Source: Paragonimus westermani
Taxonomy: Eukaryota; Platyhelminthes; Trematoda; Plagiorchiida; Troglotrematidae
Reading direction: 5' to 3'
Length of the DNA stretch: 64,000 nucleotides
NCBI GenBank assembly: GCA_008508345.1
Contig: QNGE01000132.1
Span: 206,510-270,509, forward strand
A program made the translations under genes and the position numbers. Below, piece after piece: positions 22,801-35,999 of the stretch; the stretch's first letter is position 1; every line of letters begins with the position of its first letter. Under the pieces are notes generated by a model. That model saw only the letters and a program-made list of their open reading frames with translations. It was not told the origin of the DNA and did no database searches.

Positions 22801-24581
22801 TATGACATGGTAGTTTAACATAACTGGTCGAAATCAATTATGCACCTGTAAAAATACAATCTCATGTTTGCGACTGTGTAATAAATGTCGAATATTGCTT
22901 TAAGTTAATGACTGTTTTTTTTTCTGGCCTAATTTCTCTGAGGTAGCGTGGATAGAATTCGTTACCTGACCACCAGTTAGTCTCATTAAGCCTACTGAAG
23001 CTAGTATTCTGCTCACGCCTCTTGTAGTTTTCTCCCACCTTTTAAAACGTTAGTCACATTGTTGGATCATCCAACAATTGGTCATTCGTGACAGCTTGGT
23101 TGGCCAAACAGAAACCTAAGGGCACAGTTTGCATTGATAATTATGTACTGGAGGTTATTCTAATTTTAACTAAATGCTTTTAGAAGACGGAACGAAGGTT
23201 TCATGGTATTTTATCTACAGGTCTGGAAAATTAGTTTTTTCCCCTTGTACACCTGTAATTATGTGAGTGACTTCCAGATATCTATTCTCTCTGTGTGTGA
23301 ATACTTTACAGTCAGGTGATCTGTAGCAATACCAGTCTACTCGCACACCATTATTTGATAAACATATATATGCCTTTTAGCTATTGTGTGCCTCATAACG
23401 AGGGAAGTTTTCATTCTCTCAAAACTATTTCATGAATGTCGCTGAATGTCTTCTTTGTCACAGCTTGAACTGCTGTTGTGAGACGGACATCGCTCACCGT
23501 TTGGTTCATTCGGTATGGTCAGCTTACCACCGAATTTATTCACATTTGTATGGCAATTGCGGTGGACGCATGCACGGCACCGACAAGCATTCCATTATTA
23601 AAACAGATTCAACCCAAACGTGTACCAGCTTACAACTCGTACTATAGCGAGGGTTGCAGCATGATAGGTTTATTCGGTTTCTCTCCATGCAGTTCATAAC
23701 CTATACCTGTTAGTATGGTTCGTCGCCTGGCGGATTACAACCAGTGTGATTTCAAATATGTTTAAAGAATGCCAGTATATCTACATAGTAGGCATACTTA
23801 ACAGGCTGATCGACTGATTTGTGTTTGCATGTTGCTGGATCTCTTAATCAATTAGTTGTTGGCACCTTCATGAATCTCCTAGTGTGATGGTTCGCTAGGG
23901 TTCACGCTTGCCTCCAACTCGAATGAAAATTGACAAGCGGACAGATTTTACTATTTATCTAAGTCAACCCACCCGTTTAAGAGTTCTCTAGTGAGTTCGT
24001 ACAGATTAGCGGAAAGAACGTGTAACATGTCCCCTAATCATACATTGCTTGATCCTCATGTGAACGGCATTCCCTCTAGCTGGAACTCTCCAGCGTCAGA
24101 TAAATCAGTGACGTTTGTTACAGTATTACTAATGCTGTGTGACAATTCACTGTCCGCTTTTAAGATTCAATTCTCGGAATAAGCTTATCTGTAAAACTGT
24201 ATGTATTTCCCGATTAATCATCTTCGTGAGAAACTTGCGATAAACTTAACAGTTATCGAGCTGGCGGAATTAAAGCATGATTATGGCTAGCTGTAGAAAA
24301 CCTCAGACTTTAATTTCTCACTCTTATACTAATAAGCCGTTTTGTATGTTTGAGAAAGGATGGATGCGTTTAAACTGAAGATAAAGTTAAATGTCTACAA
24401 AGATTTTCAACATCGGTAAATAAAATTCAAATTTCAAAATCAGGTTGACTACATAAGTGTTATCGATTTTTCATACATGAAAACGTCATTTTTTCGAAAC
24501 TTTTCAATTAAAAGACGCCGCCAACAAGCTTGTACAGACAGTGCTAATGGCTAGCACATATATACGGCTTGTCAAAATCAG
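19801..24581. other. Stretch with a few weak exon candidates
   Basis: No transposon protein is seen. Three plus-strand open segments have fair splice signals but are of chance length: 19901-20056 (ATG to TACC|GTAAGG, 52 codons), 21863-22045 (acceptor TTCCGTTGACCTATCTAG, reading QSLVDLSNESQNKTGKE) and 23992-24120 (acceptor ending TTCTCTAG). A segment with a good TTCTTTGTCACAG acceptor starts at 23464. None has a recognisable domain. Confidence 0.3.
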
Positions 24582-24739
24582 CGAACTATGATAAGTTGGG
24601 AACAGTTTTATATGGTGAGTCCCGTTCGTTCAGTTCTGATGTCCGTTTGATATCAGCACGCAACTCCGACTCAGATGAGTATGTGTTTAGATTACGTGTT
24701 TGGAGGTGTTTGTTGTACTTCAGTAAATCTACCATGAAC
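24582..24739 (+). CDS. Candidate exon, unknown protein
   Basis: Follows GTCAAAATCAG and reads ANYDKLGTVLYGESRSFSS and onward without a stop to 24775. A near-consensus donor TATG|GTGAGT at 24615 would make a 33-base exon of phase 1-1. Later donors (CGCT|GTGAGC near 24739) would give a longer one. No domain is recognised. The open length is within chance, so this rests on splice signals only. Confidence 0.22.
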
Positions 24740-26666
24740 GCTGTGAGCTACATTCAGCGTTCGCGTTTCTATTGACACTGGCTTTAAAAGCAATTGATGG
24801 TTTTGCATTATTCTACCTTATTAATAATTGGAAATTCTAACCAGAAAGGAACTGCTATCTAAGTATTCAGATTGTTTGGTGGCAGTTAGAAACGAAGTAG
24901 ATAACGTTCACGAGTTATTTCATGTTCGTCTTTATTTTATTAAGAGAAGAAAATAATGGTGTTTTACAGTATTTTACACGAACTTTCTTCGGGCGTTCAT
25001 TTAAAGAAAATAGTGTTCCAGATCGATTCAATTATATTATGAATCCTCCAATCAATTGATAAAGACGAGGTAAGCAAATGCCCGAAGCAACTGGAGTTGC
25101 ACATCAGTTTTAATTCCAATTAATGTGGAACAGTCTACCATTGTAGTCTGATAAGCGCTGAAGCGAATACACTCACTTTTCGCCTAAGTAAACATAAGTG
25201 TATACAAAACACCTTATGTTTCTACAACCCCGGAGGTCCTAGTCCCATTAGTCTCTTCTCCAAATTCTCAAAACAAGTTAGTCTCTAACGGTGAGATAAA
25301 AATATCCATGTCAACATTTGGATAAAACTTTACTGGCATTTCGGAAGTCCACCATATTTTTTCCCATTCCTACTGTTTCGTGGTTTTATACATTTTGTTG
25401 CGCAGCCTGTTGCTGTTAATTTACCAAAATGTTCTACCAGATGGGAAGATCCTCCCTGTGTGCCTCCCGATTTAGAAACTTACAGCAGTATTGCGGGAAT
25501 GTCAGGTAAGAGGAACACAATAGAACAATAGATTATTGCATTACAAAATTGTAAATAACCTGTTTTTCGCTGCTGTAGGTTGCAAATGCCAACCTGTGAT
25601 ATATAATGAAAAATTTCGTTTGCCCCTCCATCCGGACAGGCAATCCTGAAGGTTTCATAAACTGCCTTGGTTGTTTGGATATACTCGAAAAGTCTGAAGT
25701 CTGTCCGTTTTTGGGTGCTTTCCTAAGTTTACCTCCGTCTTCAAATTGTTTACCTAAACATGTATCATTAAGGGTGTGCAATCTTAAGGCGGACATCAAT
25801 TGAATCAACCACAAGCAGGATGATATGATCTGTTCAAAATATCGATATAAAAAGATGGACAGAACAGGGTTCAGCCGGGCAGCCCTGTGATTCAACTTGG
25901 AGACTGCTACTTTGCAAGGAACTGTCCATTAGACCAGTCGGCTTTTTTAAAATCTGATAACCCACATTTAATTTAGCAGAATTGTAAGCGATAATGTAAG
26001 AGAAACATACTGCCGTCCTGAATGAAACACACAGCATAATTGCGCCTCGAGCACTAGTCTCACATGTGAACTTAGTATTAGAGAAATCACCCGGTATATA
26101 CTCGTCAAATCTCACGAGAAAAAACGGTCAGCCTCCCCCAAATTTTCGATCATAGTTTGTGGCTATGCAACGGACAGTTTTCAATAGTGATCTGTTACTG
26201 GTCGCAAAACGTAGATGGGTAGCTCAGCTCACTCGAGTATTTGAGAAGGATTTCTTAACATGGTGTCATTTCCAGAGTGACTGGTTCGGTGTCAAGACCC
26301 AAGTTTCACAGGCGTCGATGACGTGCAAGGTTATGCTGTGGAAAAGCAGGTACTGGCAGATGCGGCTTATTTAATATCACCAACTGGCGACAAGTGAGGT
26401 TCACATTCCATGATTGAGAAAACATGTACACCAGCCAGAAGAATGATGGGCATTGATGACTGGCTTTATAAGAGCGGAACACGGAGTACACTCCTTTTCG
26501 GGGAGAAAACTGAACAGCTTGACATATGAGGCCTGACCCTGTGGATTAATTCCTGCCTAGACTGTGAGGAAAGCGTCTCAGCAACGGCGTTATTTAACAG
26601 ATAAGGACTCATCGTGGTTTTGCGGCATCTTCCACTTACTCGTAATAAATTTAACTGGCGCCCCAG

Positions 26667-26873
26667 GCGGACGATTTGGCAAAATCCTCGAATGGCAATT
26701 TCTTTCATGCCAGCAAATCGTCTCAGCCAAACCTTTGAATAAACCAGAACAACTAAGTGTTTTTCCTACAGGGCCAGAATTTAAATTTCTTACCAGAGTG
26801 GTCAACAGTTTAAGAACAAATTTGTGGTGTAATGATTTGCATTGTCACGTTAAACGACTTACGAAAATCCCAG
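26667..26873 (+). CDS. Candidate 207-base internal exon, unknown protein
   Basis: Acceptor GGCGCCCCAG, donor CCCAG|GTAGTT, phase 1 at both ends (2 + 68 codons + 1). It reads GRFGKILEWQFLSCQQIV and on to HVKRLTKIP. The frame is open on both sides (26564-26965), longer than most neighbours. The composition is mixed, without repeats or membrane segments, and no domain is recognised. A phase 1-1 exon joins cleanly to the candidate at 27932. It could still be chance. Confidence 0.3.
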
Positions 26874-27931
26874 GTAGTTGGCCGCTGGGTTCCCCTATAA
26901 CTGGCCAGTACTTTGCATTGCTTGGTGACAGAAAACCTTTAGACACTAACGGGAATGTCTGTTGACCACGAATGTTTATAATTTCCCAGAGGAAACCGTT
27001 TTTTGGGGGTATGAATTTTCGAAACAGATTACATGAGTGCACGGTTCACTTGAGAAACAAATCGTAAGTGACCTGCAAATTATAGGTCTAGAAGAGTATA
27101 TCACGGAATATCACAGTGTCCGAACGACGCTGATCGAAACTCTCAAACAAATATGACTAGAATAAGGAACTCTCGAGTGTTTATTGTCCTGCGTACTGTC
27201 AAATAGTCGATATCTCGGACGTATCTTCCGTGCCACCCAGGAACTACATACTCTTCAATAAGTGAACTGATATTTTAGCGTACGCAATGTTTTTGAGATA
27301 TTGTCGGTGGGTTTAGGTAAGATGTTTTCTGTTGCAGTTTACTCGTTAATCACAAAGTGTTAGCCTGCAGTTGTGCCACAGGTTTCCTCACTCAGGATAG
27401 ATGTTTCGAAATCCTAAACTTCAGCTGCGTCATCCAAAAATTCGACAGATGGAATCACCTATGAAACAATATTTTCCGTATATATGGATAGTGCATTACT
27501 GACAACCGATACAAGAGAACCCGCCGACTGCTTCCTGCCAATATTAATCAGACCGACTCTTTACCGGTCTTGAATATCTGTAACAGTCCAAGAACTGATA
27601 GTTCAGTGCAATTTTAACTTCATTGCAGGTGAACGTTTGCTCGTTTTTGTAAGACAGATTTAAAGCTATAATGTCAGCTTCACCAGGCCGTAAACTGAGC
27701 GCATTCCTTCGGGCTGTAATTTGACATAAGGCCGCATCACACTGCTGAAATTGTCTAAACAGAATACTATATTTTTTGTAGTCGACACTAGCTCCCTCAT
27801 ACACGGTATACGGATATTATCGTCTATCAATTCAACATTTCTTTCTCCATCCATCTCACTTACACATAGAGAAACTGCCTTGTTGTTTCATACATGTCAA
27901 ACCTCGTTAGCAGTGAATTTCCTTCTTATAG

Positions 27932-28051
27932 CCTACAGTCGTAGCCTAGACTCGCCTTCATGCGGCTACCTCAATGATCGTTGCCCCACTGGTTCCAAAA
28001 TGGGCTGGAAAGAAGTACAGCAGGCAAACGCCTATTCAAACTCGTTTATGA
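27932..28051 (+). CDS. Candidate 120-base internal exon, unknown protein
   Basis: Strong acceptor AATTTCCTTCTTATAG, donor TATGA|GTAGTT of moderate quality, phase 1-1 (2 + 39 codons + 1). It reads YSRSLDSPSCGYLNDRCP then MGWKEVQQANAYSNSF. No domain is recognised. If the donor is not used, the frame ends at TAG 28060. The minus-strand frames at 27544-27854 lie just left of it and are not supported by splice sites. Confidence 0.3.
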
Positions 28052-31000
28052 GTAGTTCGTAGATTGCCCGAGGGAAGACACGGTTAGTGTGTCAATAAGC
28101 CGGTTACTGACGAACGGACATCCCAAGGGCGTTTTGAAAATCTCCTTCCGGAAAACAAACCCGTCTTGTGTGTGGGTGAATGAAGCGGATATTCTTCAAC
28201 TTGCCTTCCACATATGACCAAGTCATAAATGATGTGAATAAACCTTCCCGTTTACCTTGGCTTGTAATGCGACGGTGTTCATTGTAGATCACTTGCGATT
28301 GCAGTTATCGAATGGAACTTTGTTTGTAACTGTTTTATCACGAAGCTAGTTTATTGCAGTGAAGCATTTGTGTAGCCTGCCATTTCGCTTGCAAGTCTGT
28401 GGATATCTCGATTGATTAAACAAGCCACTGCTATGACAGGAACTGCTGGACATATGTCCGTTTGTTTGCTGCATTTGATGAAGTAGTCGACACTTGTCAG
28501 AGGGCGTGTGGACCAAGGTTCCATATTGTACCTTGTGAAGCCCATAGTGTCAGCAGAACATGCTAGTGACCCGGAACCTCAATTATGCAGGTTTATTATA
28601 GAACTTGCTCGCATTTGCGAGAAACGGTCACCTTCGATCTTATGGAATGGTAAAGAGTGGTGATACAAATTTGCCTCCAGGTCTCTTTCTCATCCCCTCA
28701 CTTAGACTTCGATTTACCGGAGCTTTCGGGAACATGACTCCTTCCCGCTTAACTTTTCGAATGCGAATCGGAAATCAGCTTGAGTCAATAGGCTTGGTTT
28801 CTAAAGATGGATGGAAGGTCGTTCGCGAGATATTACTGCTTTCAGTCTGGAATGTAACTCCTTAATCGTACTTTATTTGCCAGTAAATATCCTAGAATTG
28901 TACCAACTGGCCTTGGGCACTGCAATCTCATCCGTTTGTCAAAAAGTGCTTGGGTACAAGTTGAAGTCACGGTTGTGTACAGATAGCATCGTCATTTTAT
29001 TCTGTACACTAGAGGAACGAAAAGTGTTGCCAAGTATATCAATGTTGAGTAAACTGTCAATCACTTCATGCGGTGAATTACTCATAGCTAAGTAGCAGAA
29101 TCTGCATGTCCACAAGACGCGTCCAACTCTTCTCGGTACCTCATTCACGAGACGGTTATCAGGGGATAGATGCAATTAGATGACAAGCGCCACAGAATAA
29201 CAAAGAATGATACGGCACTCTAGATTTGTCTGTAACGGTTGTAGTGAACTTCGGAGAATGAAATTTCAATCAATCCTTCCAGCGCCCGAAGAACTGCGTC
29301 ATCAGACGCATCCAACATATATATATATATTGCCTGATTGTCTTACCATCCTATTCCCTACTAGCTTACACTTAAGATTACACCAGTTAGCGATTGAAAA
29401 CTTACGTTTTCGCTAGAAACATACCGCTAATTGAGGCCGTTTTAATGAGGGCAGGCTAATTACGGAATGTATTCAGTCACATGTTTCCTGCCACACAAAA
29501 TCCGACTACACTTATAGTGGGATTTCGTAATGGCACTAACATCAAACGGTTCTACAAGTACAAGTCAAAATAAGCTTAATGCTATCTCGCTTACTGATGG
29601 TGTCGTGCTTTCCGTTTTCACTGTATTATGTACTCATGTTAAGGTACAGTGTATGGTTTCTGACCCTTCAGTATACACACATGATATCGTCCATTAATCA
29701 TGTGCATGCCAGTGTAAAAATTTACGATTTGTCGGTGTTCCTGCTGTGTTGTGAACAGCACATATGTGGGAGATTAGTTTGGTGTTTAAGAGCCAGCTAA
29801 CCATTTGCAGCATTCTCCAAAATCTACTAACCATACACCCGGGAACTGAGTTCTGCTTGTTTCTTTACTCATAGCCCGCGTGTGAGTTCTTTTGTGATAT
29901 GTGGCAAACATGATTTTCTCAGCCTCACTTTAACTTAACGGTCGTAAGTCTATGAGCTTATCAGAAAAACGTTCAGGAAATTTCGGATCACTTTTCAAAA
30001 TTTGTGACGTCATTCGTATGGAGTGAGTACACGTGAACAAATGGCAAGATCCATACCGTCAAGCAGTGATTTATAATTTTTACCAGCGGGTGCTGACTGT
30101 CAGCAAAAGGACACGTTTTGCCAATGCCGAGACGAAATCTGAGGGATGTTAGAGGACAGAGAAGGTTGGAACAGCAGAACGGATTGAAGTAGTACACGGT
30201 GATTCTGCTCAGCTTCACCAAACACTTGGCTTAAGCAAGCTTTCGAGACCTAAATATGCAAATGGAAGAATGTCAGTTTTGTTAGATGAAGATTGGCATT
30301 ATTTATAGTCCTGAGTTGAACAAGGATGTGTTCAGGTAAACCGTTCAAGGACATATGGTGTGTCTCAATGTATCAAAACCTCAAATGACAATTACCCTAC
30401 CTGTGATTTGCGGTCTGTCATAGTGGTTATAACAGACCAGCACACAGATGTTAAACAACTGGCAGTTGTATAATAGCGCATACTTGCTGTGATAATTGTT
30501 TTGCGTTGAGTGAATGAAGCACGAACCTCTGTCTGGATATGAGCTAAAAGCAAACATTCTGCTTCACATATTGTCAACAGCAACAAAAAAACGTGTTGTA
30601 TACACTAAATTAATACAAGTCGAAGTCTAAACACAACCCAGTGATTTTTGTAAATTCTGAATTGAGAGTAGATTAGGTTCGGTTTTGAATAACAGATTCT
30701 TGCATTCCAGCTACTTCAGACAGCTGCCAGCAAACTGACGATTCAGTGAACACGGACGAGCATTGACTAAAGAAGACTTGGGTGTTCCAACATCACACCA
30801 AGAAACGGCGTGTGAGAGAGTTTGCTCTGGAGAACTTAGTGGGACTGAATTAAACAACCTACATCCTCTCAAGCTAAGTTCACCTCATTGTATGACGTAG
30901 AGTAACTCATTTAAAACAAAGGTGAGGACTGATTGCATGTGTCTGTTTGTAAACGCGCACAAATTTGTTGTAATCATGGACGAAACAAGACCGTGAGTAA

Positions 31001-32122
31001 CAATGATGGTGGAAATGACGTAGTTGTGGGTAAGGGTGAGTCAACTATGAACACAGTCGGTTTTAAGCACCGTGGTGTTAAATATTGTGATCAGTTAGCC
31101 TGTCCTATGATGATCGTTTGGATATTTTTAATCAACCTGTCATGATGAAAAGTTGAATGTAATGACCAGGACCGAAGCATACACTACGGTACCTGGTGTT
31201 AGTTTGTTGGGTTACTTCCCGAATACCGATAAACCCATCAACAGTGTCGTTCTACTGACTAACATCCTTTTAGCAGGCTTGTAGGTTTGTGTGATTTGTA
31301 ATCAAACGGGGTTAGTGCATTAAAAGTTGTACTCAAGTGGTACAGACAGGATTTCATCAACCAAAAATTGACATTGTGAAAACGACAGCCAGATTGAACG
31401 AAGGTGGTATTAACAGTACATCCATAGTAAAATGAATACCGCGGTAATCCGGCAGTTAACTGCGCTGCTGACAAATCAATGATGAAAACTGAAACCCCAG
31501 TTGGAGTAACAGTTAGACTTAAAATGAGCTGTTTGTTGCAGGACAGTTCACAGTGGTCTGTAGGCACCTCAAATATGAGCATGTGACAATCAAGCCCTGG
31601 ACTTAGTTAGTGTTAGTGTTTGACATTTTACAGAAATACATGACATCCTTTGGTCAGACACACTGTGCCAGCACAGATATCTAGCCTACCGGAACCTTTG
31701 TGGTGTGTTGTTCCATTTAATCGATTTCCATCTAGTCCTCAGCTAGTTGATTTCGAGCTATCTTTCGCAGGATAAGCAACCTGACCAGAAAGTCTTTTCG
31801 CCAGGATGCGTCATCCAGCCGTACCAGTAGCTCATTATGAACCTGTGAAAAATCAGTGAATTTCACGTATTAGAGATCGGTTAGACAATTCTCAAAACCT
31901 CTATCAACCATAGCTTCTGAAAAACTTTGCTAGTCCGTAATGTACAATTCCTTCCTTTGATTGCTCTTTCGTTCTTCCACTTCTGCCATCCTTTACAAAG
32001 AGCAACACTGTGTGGTACAGGAACCCTAGGTAGTCATGTTGCCTGCCATCACATTCTTGCTGCGAATCAATGAATTACGGCCAAACTCGAATTGAGGTAA
32101 CTTATCTCTGTCCCCGTTTTAG
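28052..32122. other. Presumed intron or intergenic, little content
   Basis: A pyrimidine-rich acceptor TCTTTCTCATCCCCTCACTTAG ends at about 28708 and is followed by open sequence in two frames (to 28829 or 28865). A donor AAGG|GTGAGT lies near 31037. Neither gives a convincing exon with both ends. A (TA)n run lies at about 29314-29331. Otherwise nothing is seen. Confidence 0.3.
29314..29331. repeat. (TA)n microsatellite
   Basis: A short run of alternating TA after CCAACA. A simple repeat. Confidence 0.8.
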
Positions 32123-32356
32123 TTGATCTTATCCAGACTGACGAAAAGAAACGAGATAGATTGAAACAAGAATTTCCATTTACGAATGTGAACAGAGAAC
32201 ACAGAAACCTGACATTAACTGATTTGCACACTGAGAGTATTTTAAAAATAAGAAACTCTGAACCGCGAACAAATGAAAACAATCATTACAGTTCCCCCCT
32301 ACTGAGTAGCTTCAGTGTTACCAACAGTTCTTTTAGTAAAACAAATCTGGGCGGTG
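32123..32356 (+). CDS. Candidate exon, polar S/N/T-rich unknown protein
   Basis: A very good acceptor (CTTATCTCTGTCCCCGTTTTAG) is followed by an open frame starting in phase 1: DLIQTDEKKRDRLKQEFPF, then a serine- and asparagine-rich end NNHYSSPLLSSFSV. The frame runs to TAG at 32367. A GGTG|GTGTCA donor at 32357 would end it in phase 1 and allow joining to the exon at 32677 across a 320-base intron. It looks like a disordered, charged segment of a larger protein. No domain is recognised. Confidence 0.38.
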
Positions 32357-32676
32357 GTGTCACATAGCTACTGTCAATAAGTCTTGTAACAGTTGTTTGT
32401 TTCCGCAGATGGGACACGGAAAATGTGTTTCTGGTCCATCCCATATTGCGTCACAAGATGGAGTTTGGGGAACTGTGACACTAACATGATCAGGGTGTTT
32501 TCACTCAGGCCGATTGATTGTGTAATCACACTTTGAGCCCATTTTTGTAAGATTTGGGCAAACCTGGTTTCATGTTTACGTTTAATCATGTTTACATGAG
32601 CTGTTCCGCATTCACATTGATATCCATCAATCAGGTGACAGTTGTTGAACTGAGGCATTGCTTGCCTGGGTGGCAG

Positions 32677-32867
32677 CGTGGAGTTTTCAACAGTTATACA
32701 GCAAAGAACGCGTGAATAACAGCGGATCCCAGTTACTGTTTAGTCAGCTGGCGTACTCTGACCCATCTGAATGGCATATGAACAGCTGTCGTTTACTTGA
32801 GGAAGATAAGAAAAGAGTTAATTGGCATATTAGTTTCAGTGAAGAGTTTTTAATTTTTTTCGCCTAA
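32677..32867 (+). CDS. Candidate exon, unknown protein
   Basis: Follows CTTGCCTGGGTGGCAG and starts in phase 1 (CG completes a codon). It reads WSFQQLYSKERVNNSGSQ then LAYSDPSEWHMNSCRLLEED and reaches TAA at 32867. It could be terminal, or be spliced out earlier at one of several weak GT sites. The acceptor's pyrimidine tract is short. It is phase-compatible with 32123-32356. Function unknown. Confidence 0.28.
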
Positions 32868-35507
32868 CCGTTATAGTCAGCCCTACTCTAAGCAAATCAG
32901 TTTATGCTATGGGCAGTCCAGTTGCCTAAAAAGCAGTTCTCTTTTGAGTGCTGATGCAATGGACTTATCAAGATGAATGGGTTCGGTCAGTCTATGTGTT
33001 AATTTAGAAAGGCACTAAACCTGTATATACCAAAAAATCACCCCATACTTATACTTTTAGATTTTTAACATAGTACTCTACAATACTGCATAGTACTGTA
33101 AAACCGACTTTGACTAATGTTTTAAGGAAACTAGATACCCCGGGGTATTTCAGTTAAGAAAGTCAACGTTGAGTTGCTGACTCACTCAGCTCCGTAAAAT
33201 TCTTTGTGATCCACGGTCTACACATATGCATACTCAGCACATGACGACGGAATGACGGACAGCATAATGGTCTGAAGTGCGGTAACGTGTACTTGTTGTA
33301 CCCTACTCCTAACCGTATCCTCTGTCGATGTGTCCGGTGGAAGCACTAAAATTCTAGCGGTTAAAGAATGCTTACAAAACATACGTACGCTTGCGGTCGT
33401 GTTGTATTGTCAACAGAAGAACATAGGACAAACAGGGAGGGTGCAAGCAACAAGAAAACAAACACAGAAAGTGAGTGATACGCATCATACGACACAAAAG
33501 CTAAGTTAGTTAGAACACATCACAGTTATAATTTGGGCATGGGTTCTCAATACTGAAATTACTTGTCTTTAGTCATTTCACATTTTCCGCAATGGTCGTG
33601 CCGATCGGAGGCTCGGACTGACAACGTGAACCCATGTGCCCAGTCTTCGCCCAAGTTTATCCATTAATTTCTCTGTTACGACAGCTTCACGCTGGATGTT
33701 GCAGATAGGGCACATAATGAAACCCAAGAGTAGCTACAATCCTTTCCAGTAAATCTTAAGATGAGTGACCTTAGGGAAGCAATTTGCGATGTGGGGGTTG
33801 TTGTATTATTCTGTAAATCATTCTATAACTCGTGATGTGAAGGTTGTTGCAGCATTTTTTAAATAATCGTAATATCACCTAAGATTAATCAATAAACATG
33901 AGGTACCGACTCAGTTCAAGGGGTTCACATCAGTAAGAAAGTGAGTGAAACGATAAACCACGGTCGTTTGACATACACACTACACTGAAGAACAAGTGTA
34001 CCAGATGAAGCATCTAAATCAGGATGAGCATATACCAGTAAATTAAACATCAAGAGAGAGACACATAACTGAAAAGTCCGAACCAACCTGGCTAGAATTC
34101 TAAGGGCTAAATCACCTAATTTTTCTATCGACGTAAATCAACGGCCGTATATCGGCCGTCTGTTGAGAGATGGCGTCAGCTAACTCTCTACTGTCGCTGT
34201 ACAATCGAATTTTTGAAACCTATCCCGTTATGAATCAAAACGGTGATGTTGGTGTACACTAAAATCAACCAAGCTAAATGTTTTGAGCGTTCGATTGGTT
34301 GCACCCTCAAGTGCACATGCGCAGCAATAAGAAAGAAATTAGTACAAGCAAATTTCTGTGTCGTGTAAACTATGCATTGTCTGTTGTATAAAATCTTTGA
34401 CAATTGTTAGACAGGCCTAAAAGAACCTCTTCTGAGGATATTTACTTCACCAATGGCAGCATATAAAATTTACCAATCAGTTCATGAACTTAAAACTGTA
34501 CGATAAGTGGTTAGGGACAGAAACCAAAACCAAACACTGATTTGACAGGATTAAAATATTCTGAAATAATTCTCAGCTTGCATCCACGCTTGGTGGTAGC
34601 TGAAGAGGACCAAGTCAATCTTATAGTTGTGGACAACAGAGACAACGGACAATCGCCATCACTTGGATGAAAATCATTTTTGAACTGGAATAGTATACCT
34701 AAAGATCAGAGATTTTTGTAAATTTCACTTCCAGTTCTCAGAAGGACAGAGAATTTATACTGAACTGTGAGGATGATGACCGTCCTTCTGAAAGACGTAT
34801 TCCGCTAAACATTTGAATGCGTGAAACTTCAGTAATGCGTGACAGTAAGCAGTTAAGCTCAAACTGACTCAGATGTTTACGTGCTGACTTTCGTCTAATT
34901 TAATTGAGAAACTTTTCAATTTTTCGCGGTGTTTTTTAGGACAACTTTCGTATTCGGCAACTCTCTTGGAATCTTTATTTACCCCCTTTTCTACTGAAGC
35001 CTTTAACATCTTTACCGTTTTAAGTTAACCAAACTGCTGCAAGTCAAAACCATAATCACTTGTGTCTATTCATCACACAGGTTAACACCGGACAGAGAAC
35101 GTAGATAAATATCACATTATACAATTGCCGCTTTTATATCGGATCTGTGTAAATAAAGGTATCACCACGATAAGTAAACACGGGAACAGTGTGAGAATTT
35201 CACACTGCGTGCTCAGTCAACTTACCAACTATCATGCTTCAAGTCGTGTCAGGTCTGCCAGAACATGGTTGAACCAGCAAACTGAGCACATTTACGACTG
35301 TACACACAGAAATAAAAAACTAGGTTTTCGTCCAACTTCTAGAACGTCCGTGCTAGATGGATACTTTTCTTCTTATCAAACCGGCTAGGTAACAACTCAA
35401 ATTGCAGATGGGTGGCAATTGATTTGGTTGATTTTAATTTGAAAATTACTCGCGATTGAAAACAGCCCTTATACTCAAGTAGAAGTTCCAGTTGATTTTT
35501 TTTAAAG
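32868..35507. other. No gene seen
   Basis: Stops are frequent in all frames and no repeats or transposon motifs are seen. Most likely intron or intergenic. Confidence 0.35.
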
Positions 35508-35674
35508 GAGCATTAGGTTCGAGTCTAGCCTTTGGGGGACTTCTTCACTAATGCATTGGTTTGCTACGGCCGAGAGTAGAACTACAGCTATGCTTTCACG
35601 TGCGAAACTCGACTTCAGTGTTTCATTTCGAAAACAGCTGGGGGGAAGTCTATGTGAATTTGACGACTGCGGGA
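35508..35674 (+). CDS. Candidate 167-base internal exon, unknown protein
   Basis: Bounded by a textbook acceptor (GTTGATTTTTTTTAAAG) and a consensus-like donor (CGGGA|GTAAGT). It starts in phase 2 and ends in phase 1 (1 + 55 codons + 1). It reads SIRFESSLWGTSSLMHWFAT, then SRAKLDFSVSFRKQLGGSLC ending EFDDCG. The frame is closed by TAA directly upstream of the acceptor, as expected for an intron. No domain is recognised. The end phase fits the exon at 48966. Confidence 0.4.
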
Positions 35675-35776
35675 GTAAGTGTGTGATGTTCAACGTGAAA
35701 TATTGTTTTGTGGATACATTCGTTATTATCCCTCGATTAGCTAGTAAGCATAGACTTTACTTAATCCGGATTTAAA

Positions 35777-35893
35777 ATGTGTGGCAGAAGAAATGTAGAA
35801 CAAGCTGTGTCTAAAGTGCTCATCGATATACGAGAAGATGATGTAGCTCACGGTCATTCACTTGTGAAAGACATTATCGTCGGTGTATCCGTG
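35777..35893 (+). CDS. Weak exon candidate, unknown protein
   Basis: An open frame from an ATG reading RRNVEQAVSKVLIDIREDDV and on, with a possible TGTGTGGCAG acceptor at about 35789 and a GTCG|GTGTAT donor near 35893. It is rich in acidic and hydrophobic residues with helical character. It lies about 100 bases after the previous candidate exon, but phases do not match well. Confidence 0.18.
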
Positions 35894-35999
35894 TGTGTCC
35901 ATACACAGTTAATTGTATTAATTACTCTGCGATTGACGACCCACAATTTGAACATTTATGAGGCCAATATAAGTTGAAAAATTCGGTGTTATATTCACG

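Noticed and set aside
22850..22885. Fifth copy of the PLE tail motif (ATGTTTGCGACTGTGT)
   Set aside because: Only about ten bases agree and no PLE C-terminus precedes it.
26873..26962. YFALLGDRKPLD, resembling the FTDHKPL box of LTR-retrotransposon RNase H
   Set aside because: No RT, integrase or other RNase H motif is found around it, and the catalytic aspartate context is wrong.
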